A stretch of DNA of 64,000 nt from Diphasiastrum complanatum (GCA_029204225.1 CM055092.1:68175411-68239410), one strand, 5' to 3'. Shown: positions 10,847-22,389, counted from the first letter of the stretch. Notes: generated by a model not told the origin, from the letters alone. Translations and numbers: made by a program.

Positions 10847-12650
10847 ATGATGGCCAGGATTAAATCCACTGCCCGTGCCATCACCACTGTACAGCCATCT
10901 CATTCTCGTGTTCCCCCTGGTACTGGCCGTAGGCATGGCAGGAAGCAGGTCTGGCTTACGGAGATCAGAAAACTCCAGAAATCAACTGAATTGTTGATCC
11001 CCAGAGCTCCTTTCGGCCGATCTGTCCGAAATGTCACTCTATCACTTGGGCTTGATGTTCGTTTTGTCGTGACAGCCATGCAGGCTTTGCAAGGTGCTAC
11101 AGAAGATTTTTTGTCCCAATTTTTTGAGGATACTTGTCTTTTGGCAGTGCATGGTAAGCGTGTCACCATCATGCCAAAGGAATTCGTCATTCTCAAAAGG
11201 CTTCGGGACAGATATTTTGGTCTGCATGTAGATAATGCCATCACCTCCAGAAACCTACCTCTGGATAGAACCGACGTGCCTACTACCTCTAGGAGGAAGA
11301 GAAAGTAGGTTGTCCCCAAGAAGGCTGGATCTCGAAGGCTAGCTGCTTCCCTTCCTCCTAGACGTATCCCTGCCAAAAGACCTCGTGTCATCCTAAGCTC
11401 TGAGTCAGATGCTGGAGAATCTAACTCAGATCGAGAATCTTCACCCAGTCCTCCTCCGGTTATTCGTCCAGCTCCTCAACAGGTTTCATCACCAAAATTG
11501 TTGATTACCCAAGAGGAGCTAGACAAAATAACAAAAAAATCTGTAAATATTGTTTCCACTTCTCTTTCTACCCCTCCTGTACATAATTTTTTTGTGAGAA
11601 TTCCATACGATCCAGCCCAGGTTTTTTTTTATTCTGACCATTATAATCAATACGAGACCTACCTAGCTAACAAAATTGATCTTCTCGACAACTTTTTTGA
11701 TTTTTTCCTTCCAGATACACGTAGAAGCTTTAGATTAGGTCCTAGATTTTGTGCCGAGCTTAAAGATAAGACCTCAAAATTTTCAGATGCAATAGTAGAG
11801 GCCGGTGTTTCATTTTTGCATAATAGTATTAGTTTCGATTCCCATGGTACAGTTTTTGTTGTTCCATTTTTCATGGGAGCGGTAAAGGCGAAAGAAGCCA
11901 ATTTTGAGAAGACTGTCTATTTTATCGAGTGCAGTCCTATGGCAAAATTCTATTTGATTCCATATGAAAATAAGTAAGGATTGCTCTTTTGTTTTTGTTG
12001 CTTTATTCTGGACTATTGCATGCCTCATTGCGTTAATAAGAATGGAACTTTTTTATAAATATAAATTTATCAATATTTGTATCTTGGTTGTTGCAGTCGG
12101 CATTGGAGCCTAAACATTCTTTTTGTAAAGATAAATGAGGGAGTATCAAATTTTCTATGTGTAAATTAAACTCAACTGCAAATACACATAGAGAATTTGA
12201 TTCTCTACTTCATGATGTCGTCCGGGAAATACCGACAACGGCAACTTCAATTGGAGATATAACCATCAAATCTCTGAAGGTATATTCAATTTATCTCTGA
12301 TATGCATGTATTCATTTTCTTAAATCAAATGTATCGTCATAGCATAAATAAAATTTCTATCATAATATTACTAATTTTCGTTCTCTATATGCAGTGTGTA
12401 CAGCAGAATGACGCTTTTAGTTGTGCATGGTTCATCCTATACAATATGAAGCTATTTTTTGAATGGTATAATTTACAAACGGATGTAGATATTGAAAAGG
12501 TAATATTCTATTCATTTGTAGTTCATTTCATTCTGCATTCTATTTTTCCATCTGATCTTTTGTCCCAACCTTCATCCATAAGTTCAACCAATAGCAGAAA
12601 GGCAGGCCTCGTCAACCAATAGCATTTCCACATGCTGCTCGACGAAACAG
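10847..12650 (+). pseudogene. Divergent histone H3-like domain fused to a Ulp1/SENP-like (C48) protease domain
   Basis: Exon 1 (10847-11973) starts MMARIKSTARAITT, echoing the H3 tail (A1, R2, K4 and R8 kept, K9 replaced by Ala). After a shortened tail it gives an H3 fold: EIRKLQKSTELLI, PFGRSVRN, LDVRF, ALQGATEDFLSQFFEDT and HGKRVTIMPKEF. Loop 1 has canonical rather than CENH3 length. An in-frame TAG (11306-11308) follows a basic RRKRK; the same frame stays open to 11977 through a PAKRPR basic patch, an acidic SESDAGES segment and a globular region. Exons 2-3 (12097-12279, 12395-12499) supply RHWSLNI (Ulp1 His) and VQQNDAFSCAWFIL (Ulp1 Gln/Cys motif; usual DCG is SCA). The Asp is uncertain (KLNST, or the D of EFDSL). 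There is a frame slip near 12150. A last exon from 12595 is tentative. Likely nuclear. Either a recently decayed gene or one using readthrough. Confidence 0.75.
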
Positions 12651-12792
12651 CAATATATGTAAAAAGTCTTTATTTTATTTATATTTGGAAAATTCTACGT
12701 TATGTAGAACCCCGAAGCTAAGGTTTCAATTGGTCCACATGGCAACGAAAATAAGAAAAAAAATAAAAAAGCATCTTTTTCAAAGGCCCTCG

Positions 12793-13110
12793 TCAGGCTC
12801 TAAGTTTTTCTAATGCTTGATCTCTCTTCTTCTTGTAGCAATCACTTGCAAAGTGTCCTTTGATGCCACAATAGAAGCACTTGAGCTTTGATCTATCCTT
12901 CTTTTTGCCAGTTGAAGAAGCATCCACTTGATCTTGCCCTTTAGACCACTTACTTTTGGTTTTGCCCTTGAATTTGTCCTTTGTGAACATAGCATCCTCT
13001 TGAAGTGTCGATGTAGATCCACTTCTTGCTCAAAGCCTATATTCCTCATTGATCAAGATATCTTGAAGATCCTTGATCTCCCTCTTGAATTGGTAGAGTG
13101 TGAAGATCTC
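12793..13110 (-). pseudogene. Copia gag fragment with CCHC zinc knuckle
   Basis: The minus strand encodes a basic linker (TKDKFKGKTKSKWSKGQ) and the knuckle CFYCGIKGHFASDC, preceded by DLQDILINEEYR. Gag should lie upstream of integrase, yet here it follows the integrase of the adjacent copia. It is therefore a fragment of another copy joined at about 13110. Confidence 0.75.
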
Positions 13111-14472
13111 ATGGCCTTTAGCTTTCTTCAATCCAAGAAACGTAGATTTATCGAACTTCACGTCTCTACTCGTTATCACCTTCTTTGAGGTTGGGTTGTA
13201 GAGCCTGTAGATCTATGATCCATTCGAGTATCCGACCATGGTTGTTTGCTCCTACTTTTCGTTGAGCTTGCTTCTTTTTTCTTTGAGAATGTGCATGTTG
13301 CACATCCGAACACACGTACATACGACAGATCAGGCTTTTTACTTGTCCACATTTCATACGGTGTCTTGCTTTCCAAGGTTGTTGTTGTTGATCTATTCTG
13401 CAACTGTACAGTTGCAGCTATTGCCTCAGCCCAAAATTGACTTGGCAATTGAGCCTGTGCCATCATGCATCTGGATCCTTCAACAAGCATCATGTTTCTT
13501 TGTTCTGCAACACCATTGTACTATGGTGTATATGCAGGAGTGAACTGATGCTCTATTCCTTGTTCTTGACAGAAGTCTGAGAACTCCTTGCTCTTGTACT
13601 CACCACCATTGTCAGACCTGATGGTCTGCACTTTCTTAGAAGTGTGTCTCTTTGTAAATGCCATGAACTTCTTGAAAGAGTCAAACACTTCAGATTTCTT
13701 TCTTAGATAGTAGATCGTTGTCATCCGGATGTAATCATCGACGAATGTTAGAAAGTACCTCGATCTTGAGAGAGAATCTACTTTCATTGATCCGCAGACA
13801 TCTGAATGGATGAGCTCAAGGACTTCTTTGGCTCTTCTTCCCTCATATACAAAAGGAATTCGATGTTATTTTCCCTTCTAACAGGCTTTACAGAAGTCGA
13901 TGTCGGGTCAAGATATCTTCAGACCTGTGACTATGTCTTTCCTGCTCATGTCGTAGAGGCTTCTCATGTTCAGATGGTACATTCTTCTGTGCCAGAGTTG
14001 ATCTTCGTTTATGCATTAAGTATGATATCATAGCTGCTGATAATCTTTGCCTAGTACAGGTTACTTTCTCTTGACCCAACAATCAGCAACTTGTTTGATT
14101 TTTGCTCGATCATCCGGCATGTATTGCCATCAAACAGGACTCGAATTCCGAGATCTACCGTCTTCGAGACTGATAGAAGGTCTCTTCTCAGTGAGAGTAC
14201 ATAGAGTGCTCTTGGCAGCTTTGCTTGTCTCGACAATGTACGTAGCTGTAGGGATCCGATGCCTTTGACATCATGTCGGCTCTCGTCCCCTAGTATCACT
14301 GCTCTTGATTTGTCGAGACATTTTTGTTGTAGGTGATGTGTGAAATTGCTCCTGAGTCGATGACTACATTGTAGTCATGATGTGTGTAGTTGTCGAAGCC
14401 TCATCGAATATCATGAAGGCTTCATCGCTCCTATCCGTATCCTTCGACGATTCTGCAATATTGGCCTTTTCA
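13110..14472 (-). pseudogene. Copia protease-integrase segment (3' part of an interrupted element)
   Basis: From 14472 leftwards the minus strand encodes a protease VIDSGAISHIT motif, an ILGDESRHDVKGIGS core, the pre-integrase region, integrase (TFVDDYIRMTTIYYL, IRSDNGGEYKSKEF, EHQFTPAYTP) and SRDVKFDKSTFLGL after the core. Several stops and frame changes are present (for example near 13176 and 13520). Its gag lies at 21693-22110; the two were separated by insertion of the gag-only LTR element at 14478-21687. Confidence 0.8.
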
Positions 14473-14477
14473 GTCTT

Positions 14478-15616
14478 TGTTGGCTGATTCTGATGAATCC
14501 CCAAGGTACTCGGACAGAGCAACTCAAGAGCACCGCTCACCTTAGACCGAGGAGGTCTCTGAGAAGACGAGACTAATGAAGACTGAGAGTCGAGTATGAG
14601 AGCCGAGAAATGCTAGTTAGTAATAACAAGCAATAATTGTGTAAGCCTCATGGTGAATCCCGGAAGATGGAATGACCATGTAGGAACTAGTATTTCTAAG
14701 CAAATGTAATAAATGCAAGTAGACCCCTCTTAAATAAATTAGAGTGAGCCACCTTTTGATGCCACTTGTAATTTGTGAAGTGTGGAAATTCCACTAGGAT
14801 GCCACCTAAGGAGCTCTCTTGCTTATTTAAGATACTCCCTCTTTGTGAAGAGGAGCTTTTTGCATTGTATCTACTCCATGCCTAATAAGAAGATTTTCCA
14901 TGAGTTTGATGCTACACTAAGCTGCTTGATCATGATGGTTTTCTTGAGTGATGCCCCTATGATCATGCCCTTCCATTCATATTGTGTGTGGTTGTGGATT
15001 TAGAGTGGATTAGTTTTCTTGCTTTCCTAGTTGTGGAGTAGATTTCATGTTTTCTTGTGGATTAATGTAGGAGCCGGCATTCAAGTAAACTAAATAGGCT
15101 AGAAATGTGGCATAAATCTTGCATATTCTCTAACATTCTAGTTCTTGATGTTCTTGGGATGTCCAAGAATCAAAAGGCTGGTTAGTTTCTTGATTCTTGG
15201 ACTTCTAACATGCTGTAGATTAGTTTTTGTTTCTTGTTTTGTCAATTTATGCAAGTAAAGTAGTGTAGGATCTGATTTTAGTTCATTTTGCAATGATCCG
15301 TCCTAGCATTCTGTTTTTAAGTGCCATAATAATGCCCAACCGTGTTTCAAGAAGAGCTGTTTTTGGGCATTCTTGGTGTGCTTGCATGGTAGAATGATTG
15401 CAAATGATTTCAAGAGTTCAAGAGTGTTCGAAATCTGAGTATTCATGACAGGTTGAACCATACTACAACCCCGAGAATCTGCTGCATGATTTGGGCATTG
15501 AACCAAATAGAAATGACCAAGAACATGCCCAACTAACAACCAAAATGGAGGTAGCATAAACTGTAACAAGAAGCAAACAAGCAAAACTACTAGACAAACA
15601 GAGGAATCGGTAAATA
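14478..15616 (+). repeat. 5' LTR of the gag-only element
   Basis: 1139 bp, colinear with 20558-21687. It differs from the other LTR by many substitutions and small indels (for example a roughly 25-bp gap near 14770 and extra bases near 15180), so the insertion is not recent. Confidence 0.9.
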
Positions 15617-15829
15617 TTTGGCACCAGTTGTCACTTGAACACATGCACATCTCTACTTTATCTCTATTCCAACGTTCTATTATGATCCGCTCCATAAACA
15701 ACATCATCCATATCTGGATCTGCCATCATATGTAGTCTGACACTTACAGTCTGCCACATTCTTGAATAGCATCATTATAGGGCCGTTCTTGGATAGTATC
15801 ATCCTAACTCTACGATTGTGTGTTAACTA

Positions 15830-16660
15830 ATGTGTTACATCTCAACCGAAGGCCTCACCTCACTCTCAACCGGAGACCTCAGTAAAATCTCAACCGGAGA
15901 CCTCAATAAACTCTCAACCGGAGGCCCAACTGAAATCTCAACCGGAGGCACAGCTTCCATCTCAACCAAAGGCCTCACCTCACTCTCAACCGGAGGCCTA
16001 GCTAAAATCTCAACCGGAGTCACTGCTTCCATCTCAACCGAAGGCCTCACCTCACTCTCAACCGGAGGCACAGCTTCCATCTCAACTGAAGGCCTCACCT
16101 CACTCTCAATCGGAGACCTCAGTAAAATCTCAACCGGAGACCTCAATAAACTCTCAACCGGAGGCCCATCTTAAATCTCGACCGAAATGTTTTTCTGGAT
16201 TCTCGACCGAAGCATTTTTCTGGGATCTCGACCGGAGCCAAAGTGTCCGCTGAAATCTCGGCCGAAGTGTCCGCTGAAATCTCAACCAAAGTGTCTACTG
16301 AAATCTCGGTCGAAGTGTCCGCTGAAATCTCGACCGAAGTGCTCGTTGAAATCTCGACCGAAGTGTCCGCTGAAATCTCGACTGGAGCCGAAGTGCCCCC
16401 TCAGATCTCAACTGGAGCCGAAATGCCCACTCAAATCTCGACCCGAGCCAAAGTGCACGCTGAAATCTCGACCGGAGCCAAAGTGATCTCGACCGGAGCT
16501 GAAGTGCCCATTCAAATCTCGACCGGAGCCAAAGGCAACGATCAAATCTCGACCGGAGGGATTCGATCAGATCTCAACCGAAGCAATCAGGTCAAAGCTT
16601 GACCGGAGCAATTAAAACCCATCTCGATCGGACCATAACTTTTGATCAACATCTCTAATT
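15830..16660 (+). repeat. Minisatellite of ATCTCAACCGGAG-type units
   Basis: About 800 bp of tandem 18-45-bp units around ATCTC(A/G)ACCGGAG(GC)C. Early units are longer and alternate in a higher-order pattern (about 15840-16170); later units use CGACCGGAGCC AAAGTG. Both strands stay open for about 100 codons, giving artificial ISTGG/SVEMEA-type peptides. It lies in the leader of the gag-only element, before gag. Confidence 0.85.
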
Positions 16661-16927
16661 GCAATTTCGACCGAACCACCATCTTCCCAACACCTTCGAG
16701 ACTGAAAAAAAAAATGGCATGAACACCAAAAAAAAAATTTCAAAAAAATATAACTCATACCAATAGAAAGCCCTTTTTATACTGAGTCTCCACCTTCACT
16801 TCCTTCAACACCCTAAAAAATCCAAAAACACCAAAAATCCTAAACTATTCAAAAACACCAAAAACCCTAAAAAATCCAAAAACACCAGAAACACATACCC
16901 AACACAAAAAAGACACAACAATACCCA

Positions 16928-18268
16928 ATGGCCAACAATACAGATCCTGAAATCCCAGAAGATTATCCATATGAGATCAGGTCCCCTGTAGCTGAACAAA
17001 TCAGACGTCATAGGTTCTACCAAATGCGGGCCCAAATACACGAGCCATTCACAAACCCATTCGAGGGACAAGAATCTGATAGAGCTGAGTCTTCACGAGC
17101 ACGAGTCTATTCTTATGGTGCTGACCCCTCCCAGGTCATAACCAACCTTAATGGTGCTTTTGCTACCCACCATGCTCATTTTGAAAGACGTACACCCAAG
17201 CTAGATCTACCAAAGTTTGACGGTAGTTCGGACCCTCAAAGATTTTTGCAAATCTTTGAGAATGCATGTGATGTGTATGGCGAAACATCTCCCAATGCTA
17301 TGGTCCAGCTATTTTTTATGACCATGATCGCTAAAGCACGTGATTGGTTTTTCAACCTTGATTGTGAAGATAAGACAGACTGGTCAATCTTGAAAGAGTC
17401 CTTTATCAAGCGTTTTAAGCCCTTTCGCTTGATCGAGAGTCCTTTTGTCAAATTTAGTAACATCAAGATGGCAAAGGATGAACGTGTACGAGACTATATC
17501 AAGCATTTCAAATGCCTCAAAAGTCAAGTACAGGAATAGCCCTCTGAACAGATGCTCATCATCTGGTTTTTAGTCAGCCTTCCAAGATGGATTAGACGCG
17601 AGCTTAAATCAAATGACGAATATATGAGCCTCAAACTAGCTATGTCTGGTGCCATCAAGGAGGAAGACGAAGGATTAGATATTGATGAATCCAGGGAAAG
17701 ACGAGCACCACGTGCTCCTCTCCAGGAGTCGAAGCCGATCGAGGATACCCGAGAGCAGCTTTGGAAATCCTAGTTGGAGTTGTTTAATAAGCAACATCAA
17801 CTACAGATGGAGAAACTCACCAATGAGTTTCAAGCTACCCAAAGCAGTATGTCTGGTCAGTCAAACCCTGCACAGGTACCTTATAGATGAAAAACAATAT
17901 GGTGCCCACACTACCGAGATACGCATCCTATTGATGCTTGTCCTTCATATCGACCTATCCAAGCACATACAATTCAACAATATGAAGAACACCCATCACA
18001 ATCTGGAAATGCCTTGCCTTATCATGAATATCCACCGGAAAGTCCAGAACCACTAGCCATACAAGATGGCTACGCCGTTATACAAGGGCCACTGCACACC
18101 AAATGTTCCATCTATGGTGAAACCAGCCACTTCATGGTTGATTGTCCAGTTAAGACCCAATACCATGCTGAGTGTCCCGACTATATCCGAAAACACAATT
18201 TCAAATACTGTCCAAAGCAATCAACTAAGATCCTACATGCCCGTCACGTCAGTTATGAATCACAATAG
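16928..18268 (+). pseudogene. Retrotransposon gag with three in-frame stops
   Basis: One reading frame from 16928 (start MANNTDPEIPEDYPYE) to 18268 contains a Ty3-type gag domain: LDLPKFDGSSDPQRFLQIFE, DWSILKESFIKRF and VRDYIKHFKCLKSQVQE. It ends in a knuckle-like CSIYGETSHFMVDC in which the second Cys is Tyr. Stops occur at 17537-17539 (TAG), 17771-17773 (TAG) and 17888-17890 (TGA). No pol follows. This is the only recognisable protein of the LTR element. Confidence 0.85.
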
Positions 18269-20557
18269 GATCTTCACGTCAACAACATGAGCACCATAGC
18301 AACCAACAGTTAAACCTGCTGCTCAATCGAGAAGTTTCTTGTAAACTTCTATATCATCATCCAATACACTAGTTTCATAATGCAAAAAGACACTAATATG
18401 AAATGAGTCCTTGTCGAAAGAAAGTGAAACCAATATTCCGTCATCTGCTACAATGTCCAACCAAGAGCAACCTCTACAGGGAATTGACAGTTTCTCTCCC
18501 CTTCTACAACCTCAAATCTATTTGTCTTTCCACATGCTGATAAGATTTCCAATTTGCCAATCCACAATAAATCTAGGATTCGGAAATCCATGTAGATATT
18601 CGGTTTCGAATCTCTTGTTCAGACAACCATACCTGCATCTCAAGCTATATCTTACAACATCTGCTATCAATGATGGTAGATTTAGTGTAACCAACCATGT
18701 CTTGTTTTGACAAGGGCCTGTCAGAGTAAGTCACATTACTCTACAAAACAGCTGAAATATTGCAACTATCAAGGTACATTATCAATGTTGATGAATGCAA
18801 GTTTTGTTCGACAAGTGCTATACAGTTCTCACTCTCTGTAACGTTTGTTTATTTTCTTGTTTCTCTTCACCTATTTGGTGTGATTGATTTTTGCATGAGG
18901 AATAGCTATTGCACAAGAGTCTTCTATAGAGCATCTCCAAAACAAATTTTCATTCATCTATCCATCTTCAGATTCCCTTGTACAACAGTTTAGGATTTTT
19001 GCGACATATGAAAAATCCATGTCAACTTAGAGTTGATTCCTGCATCTCATTGCCATATTATTCTTTGAGACAACTAAAGAAAAAAAAAAATTTAGTTAAA
19101 ATTTGTTCAATCTTTAGTCCAATCGCATGTTCAACGAGTTTCAACTACGTGTTCCACACGCCAATCCAATCCTGAGCATGAACAGTCACCAGCAACAACA
19201 TCCCCACCAACAGATTTTTTTTTTGGGGGGGGGGAGAGAGAGTGGATTTGCTTGGATCCACTGGAGCAGTTGCGCTGCCAGCAAAAACATCAGCAAGATC
19301 GACAGCCAAGGTCACAAGTCTAATATGAAAAAGACAAGGCTAAAGAAGGCAGATGGGTAATCCAAAAAGACTCAATCAGAAGAAGTACCCCAGTCACGAT
19401 GAAGATCCTTCAGAAAGGGAAATACAAGCATTGGAAAATCAGTCTCCTTCTTCAACCAACCTCTTGCCATACTTCTGCGCCCATTCGCATGTCTATCCAC
19501 ACCATCTACCATTGTCACTACCACCCTCCCTTCCATCTATTTGTTTATCATCAATTTACTGTTCTTCTGAGAAATTTTCAATTTTTTATAGTGTTACCGA
19601 AGCAGCTGATAGATCATTGCAAGTGTCTTGCGGAGACCAACTACCACCTATATTGGTTGTTCAGCCAAAAAAGACCAGGCGAAGCAGCTAGAAGAAATAA
19701 AAAAAAAGATCCAGGAAGCTGAGGAGGAAAGGACAAAACTTAAGCAACAGATGAGTCAGATCGATCTTGATCAAAAGAAACTCTCTGGAGTAATGATAGT
19801 TGAATCCCCTCTTATGAAGCCCAAAGAGATCCAAAAGTAACGGATCAAAAGAAAGAGTTGCAGAAAATGAAAGATGAAGACATCCGTGAACCTGGAAAAT
19901 AAAGCGAGCTCCTCATCCAGCAAGTGGTGGTCGAAGCTCGACATTGCAAGGGTCCAAGGCTGCAACTGTAGAACTATCAGTTCCTTCACCCTACCACCAA
20001 GCCTTCATCATGTTTCCTTACCGTTACCAAACCGCCCATCCAAAACTGTTCCTACCACCAATTTTTTATGAATCCATCCCCTTGATACTGATAATCAAAG
20101 TTTGTGCAACCTGCAGATCAAAGGTTTTCCTTGAGACTGGAACTTCAACTGAGAGAAGAACCACGGAAACACCCAGAGGCAAATGGAGGATACAGACCTC
20201 CCAGAAGATAGAATCTGCCAAGGAACCAAAGATGAAACCGTCAATGGCAGATACAAGTGACTAAACAAAGAGACACATGGAAAGCACTCATGTATGCAGA
20301 GTTGTGAAGCTGCTGAGAGCTCTCCAAATTTTGAGAACGTCAACCCATTACAGCAATAAGACATTCTAATCCAAATGCGGCAATTTGTGAAAAACAGTTT
20401 TTGTGATAAAGACTAGCGACAATAAGCACTTGGTTTTATGTAAGCGAACGAGGATCTACGCTTTTCCAAGTGACGATCGAAGATGCCAATGCAAAGCAGA
20501 GCGACATCGTCCAATATGAGTTGTAGTGGGTCCTGCAACACATTAGGGGTGGGATGA
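18269..20557 (+). other. Non-coding internal region of the gag-only element
   Basis: No pol motif is seen on either strand. A short frame at 19628-19840 gives a charged coiled-coil-like peptide (QLEEIKKKIQEAEEERTKLK) of unknown meaning. The last bases (20544-20557) are the polypurine tract. Confidence 0.6.
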
Positions 20558-21687
20558 TGTTGGCTGATTCTGATGAATTCCCAAGATACTCGGACAGAGC
20601 AACTCAAGAGCACCTCTCACCTTAGATCGAGGAGGTCTCTGAGAAGATGAGACTAATGAAGACTGAGAGCCAAGTATGAAGGCCTAGAAATGCTAGTTAG
20701 TAATAACAAGCAATAACTGTGTAAGCCTCATGGTGAATCTCGGAAGATGGAATGACCATGTAGGAACTAGTATTTCTAAGCAAATGTAATAAATGCAAGT
20801 AGACCCCTCTTAAAGAAAGTAGAGTGAGCCGCCTTTTGATGGTGACCTCTAGTGGAGAGCAATATTCCACTTGTAATTTGTGAAATGTGAAAATTCCACT
20901 AGGATGTCACCTAAGGAGCTCTCTTGCTTATTTAAGAGACTCCCTCTTTGTGAAGAGGAGCTTTTTGCATTGTATCTACTCCATGCTTAATAAGAAGATT
21001 TCCCATGAGTTTGATGCTACACTAAGCTCCTTGATCATGATGGTTTTCTTGAGTGATGCCCCTATGATCATGCCCTTCCATTCATATTGTGTGTGGTTGT
21101 GGATTTAGAGTGGATTAGTTTTCTTGCTTTCCTAGTTGTGGATTAGATTTCATGTTTTCTTGTGGATTAATGTAGGAGTCGGCATTCAAGTAAACTAAAT
21201 AGGCTAGAAATGTGGCATAAATCTTGCAATATTTTTTAACATTCTAGTTCTTGATGTTCTTGGGATGTCCAAGAATCAAAAGGCTAACATGCTGTAGATT
21301 AGTTTTTGTTTCTTGTTTTGTCAATTTATGCAAGTAAAGTAGTGTAGGATCTGATTTTAGTTCATTTTGCAATGATCTGTTCTAGCATTCTGTTTTTAAG
21401 TGCCATAATAATGCCCAACCGTGTTTCAAACAGAGTTGTTTTTGGGCATTCTTGGTGTTCTTGCATGGTAGAATGATTGCAAGTGATTTCAAGAGTGTTC
21501 GAAATCTGAGTATTCATGACAGGTTGAACCATACTACAACCCCGAGAATCTGCTGCATGATCTGGGCATTGAACCAAATAGAAATGACCAAGAACATGCC
21601 CAGCTAACAACCAAAATGGAGGTAGCATAAACTGTAACAAGAAGCAAACAAGCAGAACTAATAGACAGACAGAGGAATCGGTAAACA
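20558..21687 (+). repeat. 3' LTR of the gag-only element
   Basis: 1130 bp, TGTTGG...TAAACA, preceded by a purine tract and followed by the GTCTT target duplication at 21688-21692. Confidence 0.9.
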
Positions 21688-21692
21688 GTCTT

Positions 21693-22110
21693 GTTCTTTT
21701 TTTTAATTGTATCTGCATTCATATGTTGAATGCTCTTTCTTCTTGCAATGCATGCAAGGGATCGTTGGGTTGAACCAACATCTGTCAGCTGTGTGTCCCA
21801 GCTTTTGACAATGATCACATGAAGAAGTTTGCTTGTTGTTGTTGTTGCCTCTTGTCGATGACTTTGAATGAGCCTTGTCGAATCAAGGCTTGTTCTTTTT
21901 CTTTCCCTTCATGAAAAGGGCCTTCTCCTAGTCGCTGCTTCCTTCTTGTTCAGCTCTCATCAATCTTGCACTAGCAACAAGACTGACAGCTCGTTCGAAT
22001 GTCATCTCTGATAAGCTCAGGATGAGCATTCTCCTTGGCTAATAGGATGTAGGTAGAGACTTCATGAAGTACATCAACTGTTGTGGTGTTGGGACCTGAT
22101 GCTCCTTTCT
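21693..22110 (-). pseudogene. Copia gag fragment (5' part of the interrupted element)
   Basis: The minus strand encodes two zinc knuckles in series, CDHCQKLGHTADRC and CMHCKKKEHSTYEC, after an N-rich basic linker. Removing the LTR insertion (and one GTCTT) puts this directly upstream of the protease segment ending at 14472 on the same strand. The N-terminal part of gag is degraded. Confidence 0.75.
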
Positions 22111-22389
22111 AGATGCACGATAGTTTCGACTCTATCATCAACACAACTCATTATCATTCACAGAGGTAGATCACATTATTTCCAATTATCAAAATTCAGA
22201 TCATAATAACATGAATAAAAAAAGTAAGACAAGTCATGTGTTAAATTTGTCAAATGTAGTATGTATTGCTTAATGATGAAAATACATATGTTGCGTCTAC
22301 TCTGATTACACTATAACAATATCGCATCTAATTCTGCTATAAATTTTGCTCATACACAAACTATAATTGTGATAGCTTATTAACGATTA
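22111..22389. other. Unassigned AT-rich stretch
   Basis: No coding motif. It may be leader or LTR remnant of the flanking retroelements. Confidence 0.35.

Larger units (their letters stand above)
14478..21687 (+). mobile_element. Gag-only LTR retrotransposon (TR-GAG/LARD-like), complete with 5-bp target duplication
   Basis: Two direct repeats of about 1.13 kb start TGTTGGCTG and end TAAACA (TAAATA in the left copy). GTCTT occurs both at 14473-14477 and 21688-21692, the target duplication. A primer-site candidate, TGGCACCAGTTGTCAC, begins at 15619, and a purine tract AGGGGTGGGATGA ends at 20557 next to the 3' LTR, fixing plus orientation. Inside are a minisatellite, a decayed gag and about 2.2 kb of non-coding sequence. 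No protease, reverse transcriptase, RNase H or integrase was found, so it depended on proteins in trans. It sits inside a minus-strand copia. Confidence 0.88.

Noticed and set aside
10847-11308. Identification as CENH3
   Set aside because: Loop 1 length is canonical, the C-terminal part continues into a protease-like region, and the CENH3-like ATEDFL is too little. Kept as a divergent H3 variant.
10900-11391. 163-codon minus-strand frame opposite the histone domain
   Set aside because: Antisense shadow of the H3-like coding sequence. No motif of its own.
15835-16174. Overlapping open frames on both strands (STGG- and VEMEA-type repeats)
   Set aside because: Produced by the minisatellite period. 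No start context or homology.
15830-16660. CRISPR-like array
   Set aside because: Units are contiguous and variable in length with no unique spacers, and the host is a eukaryote.
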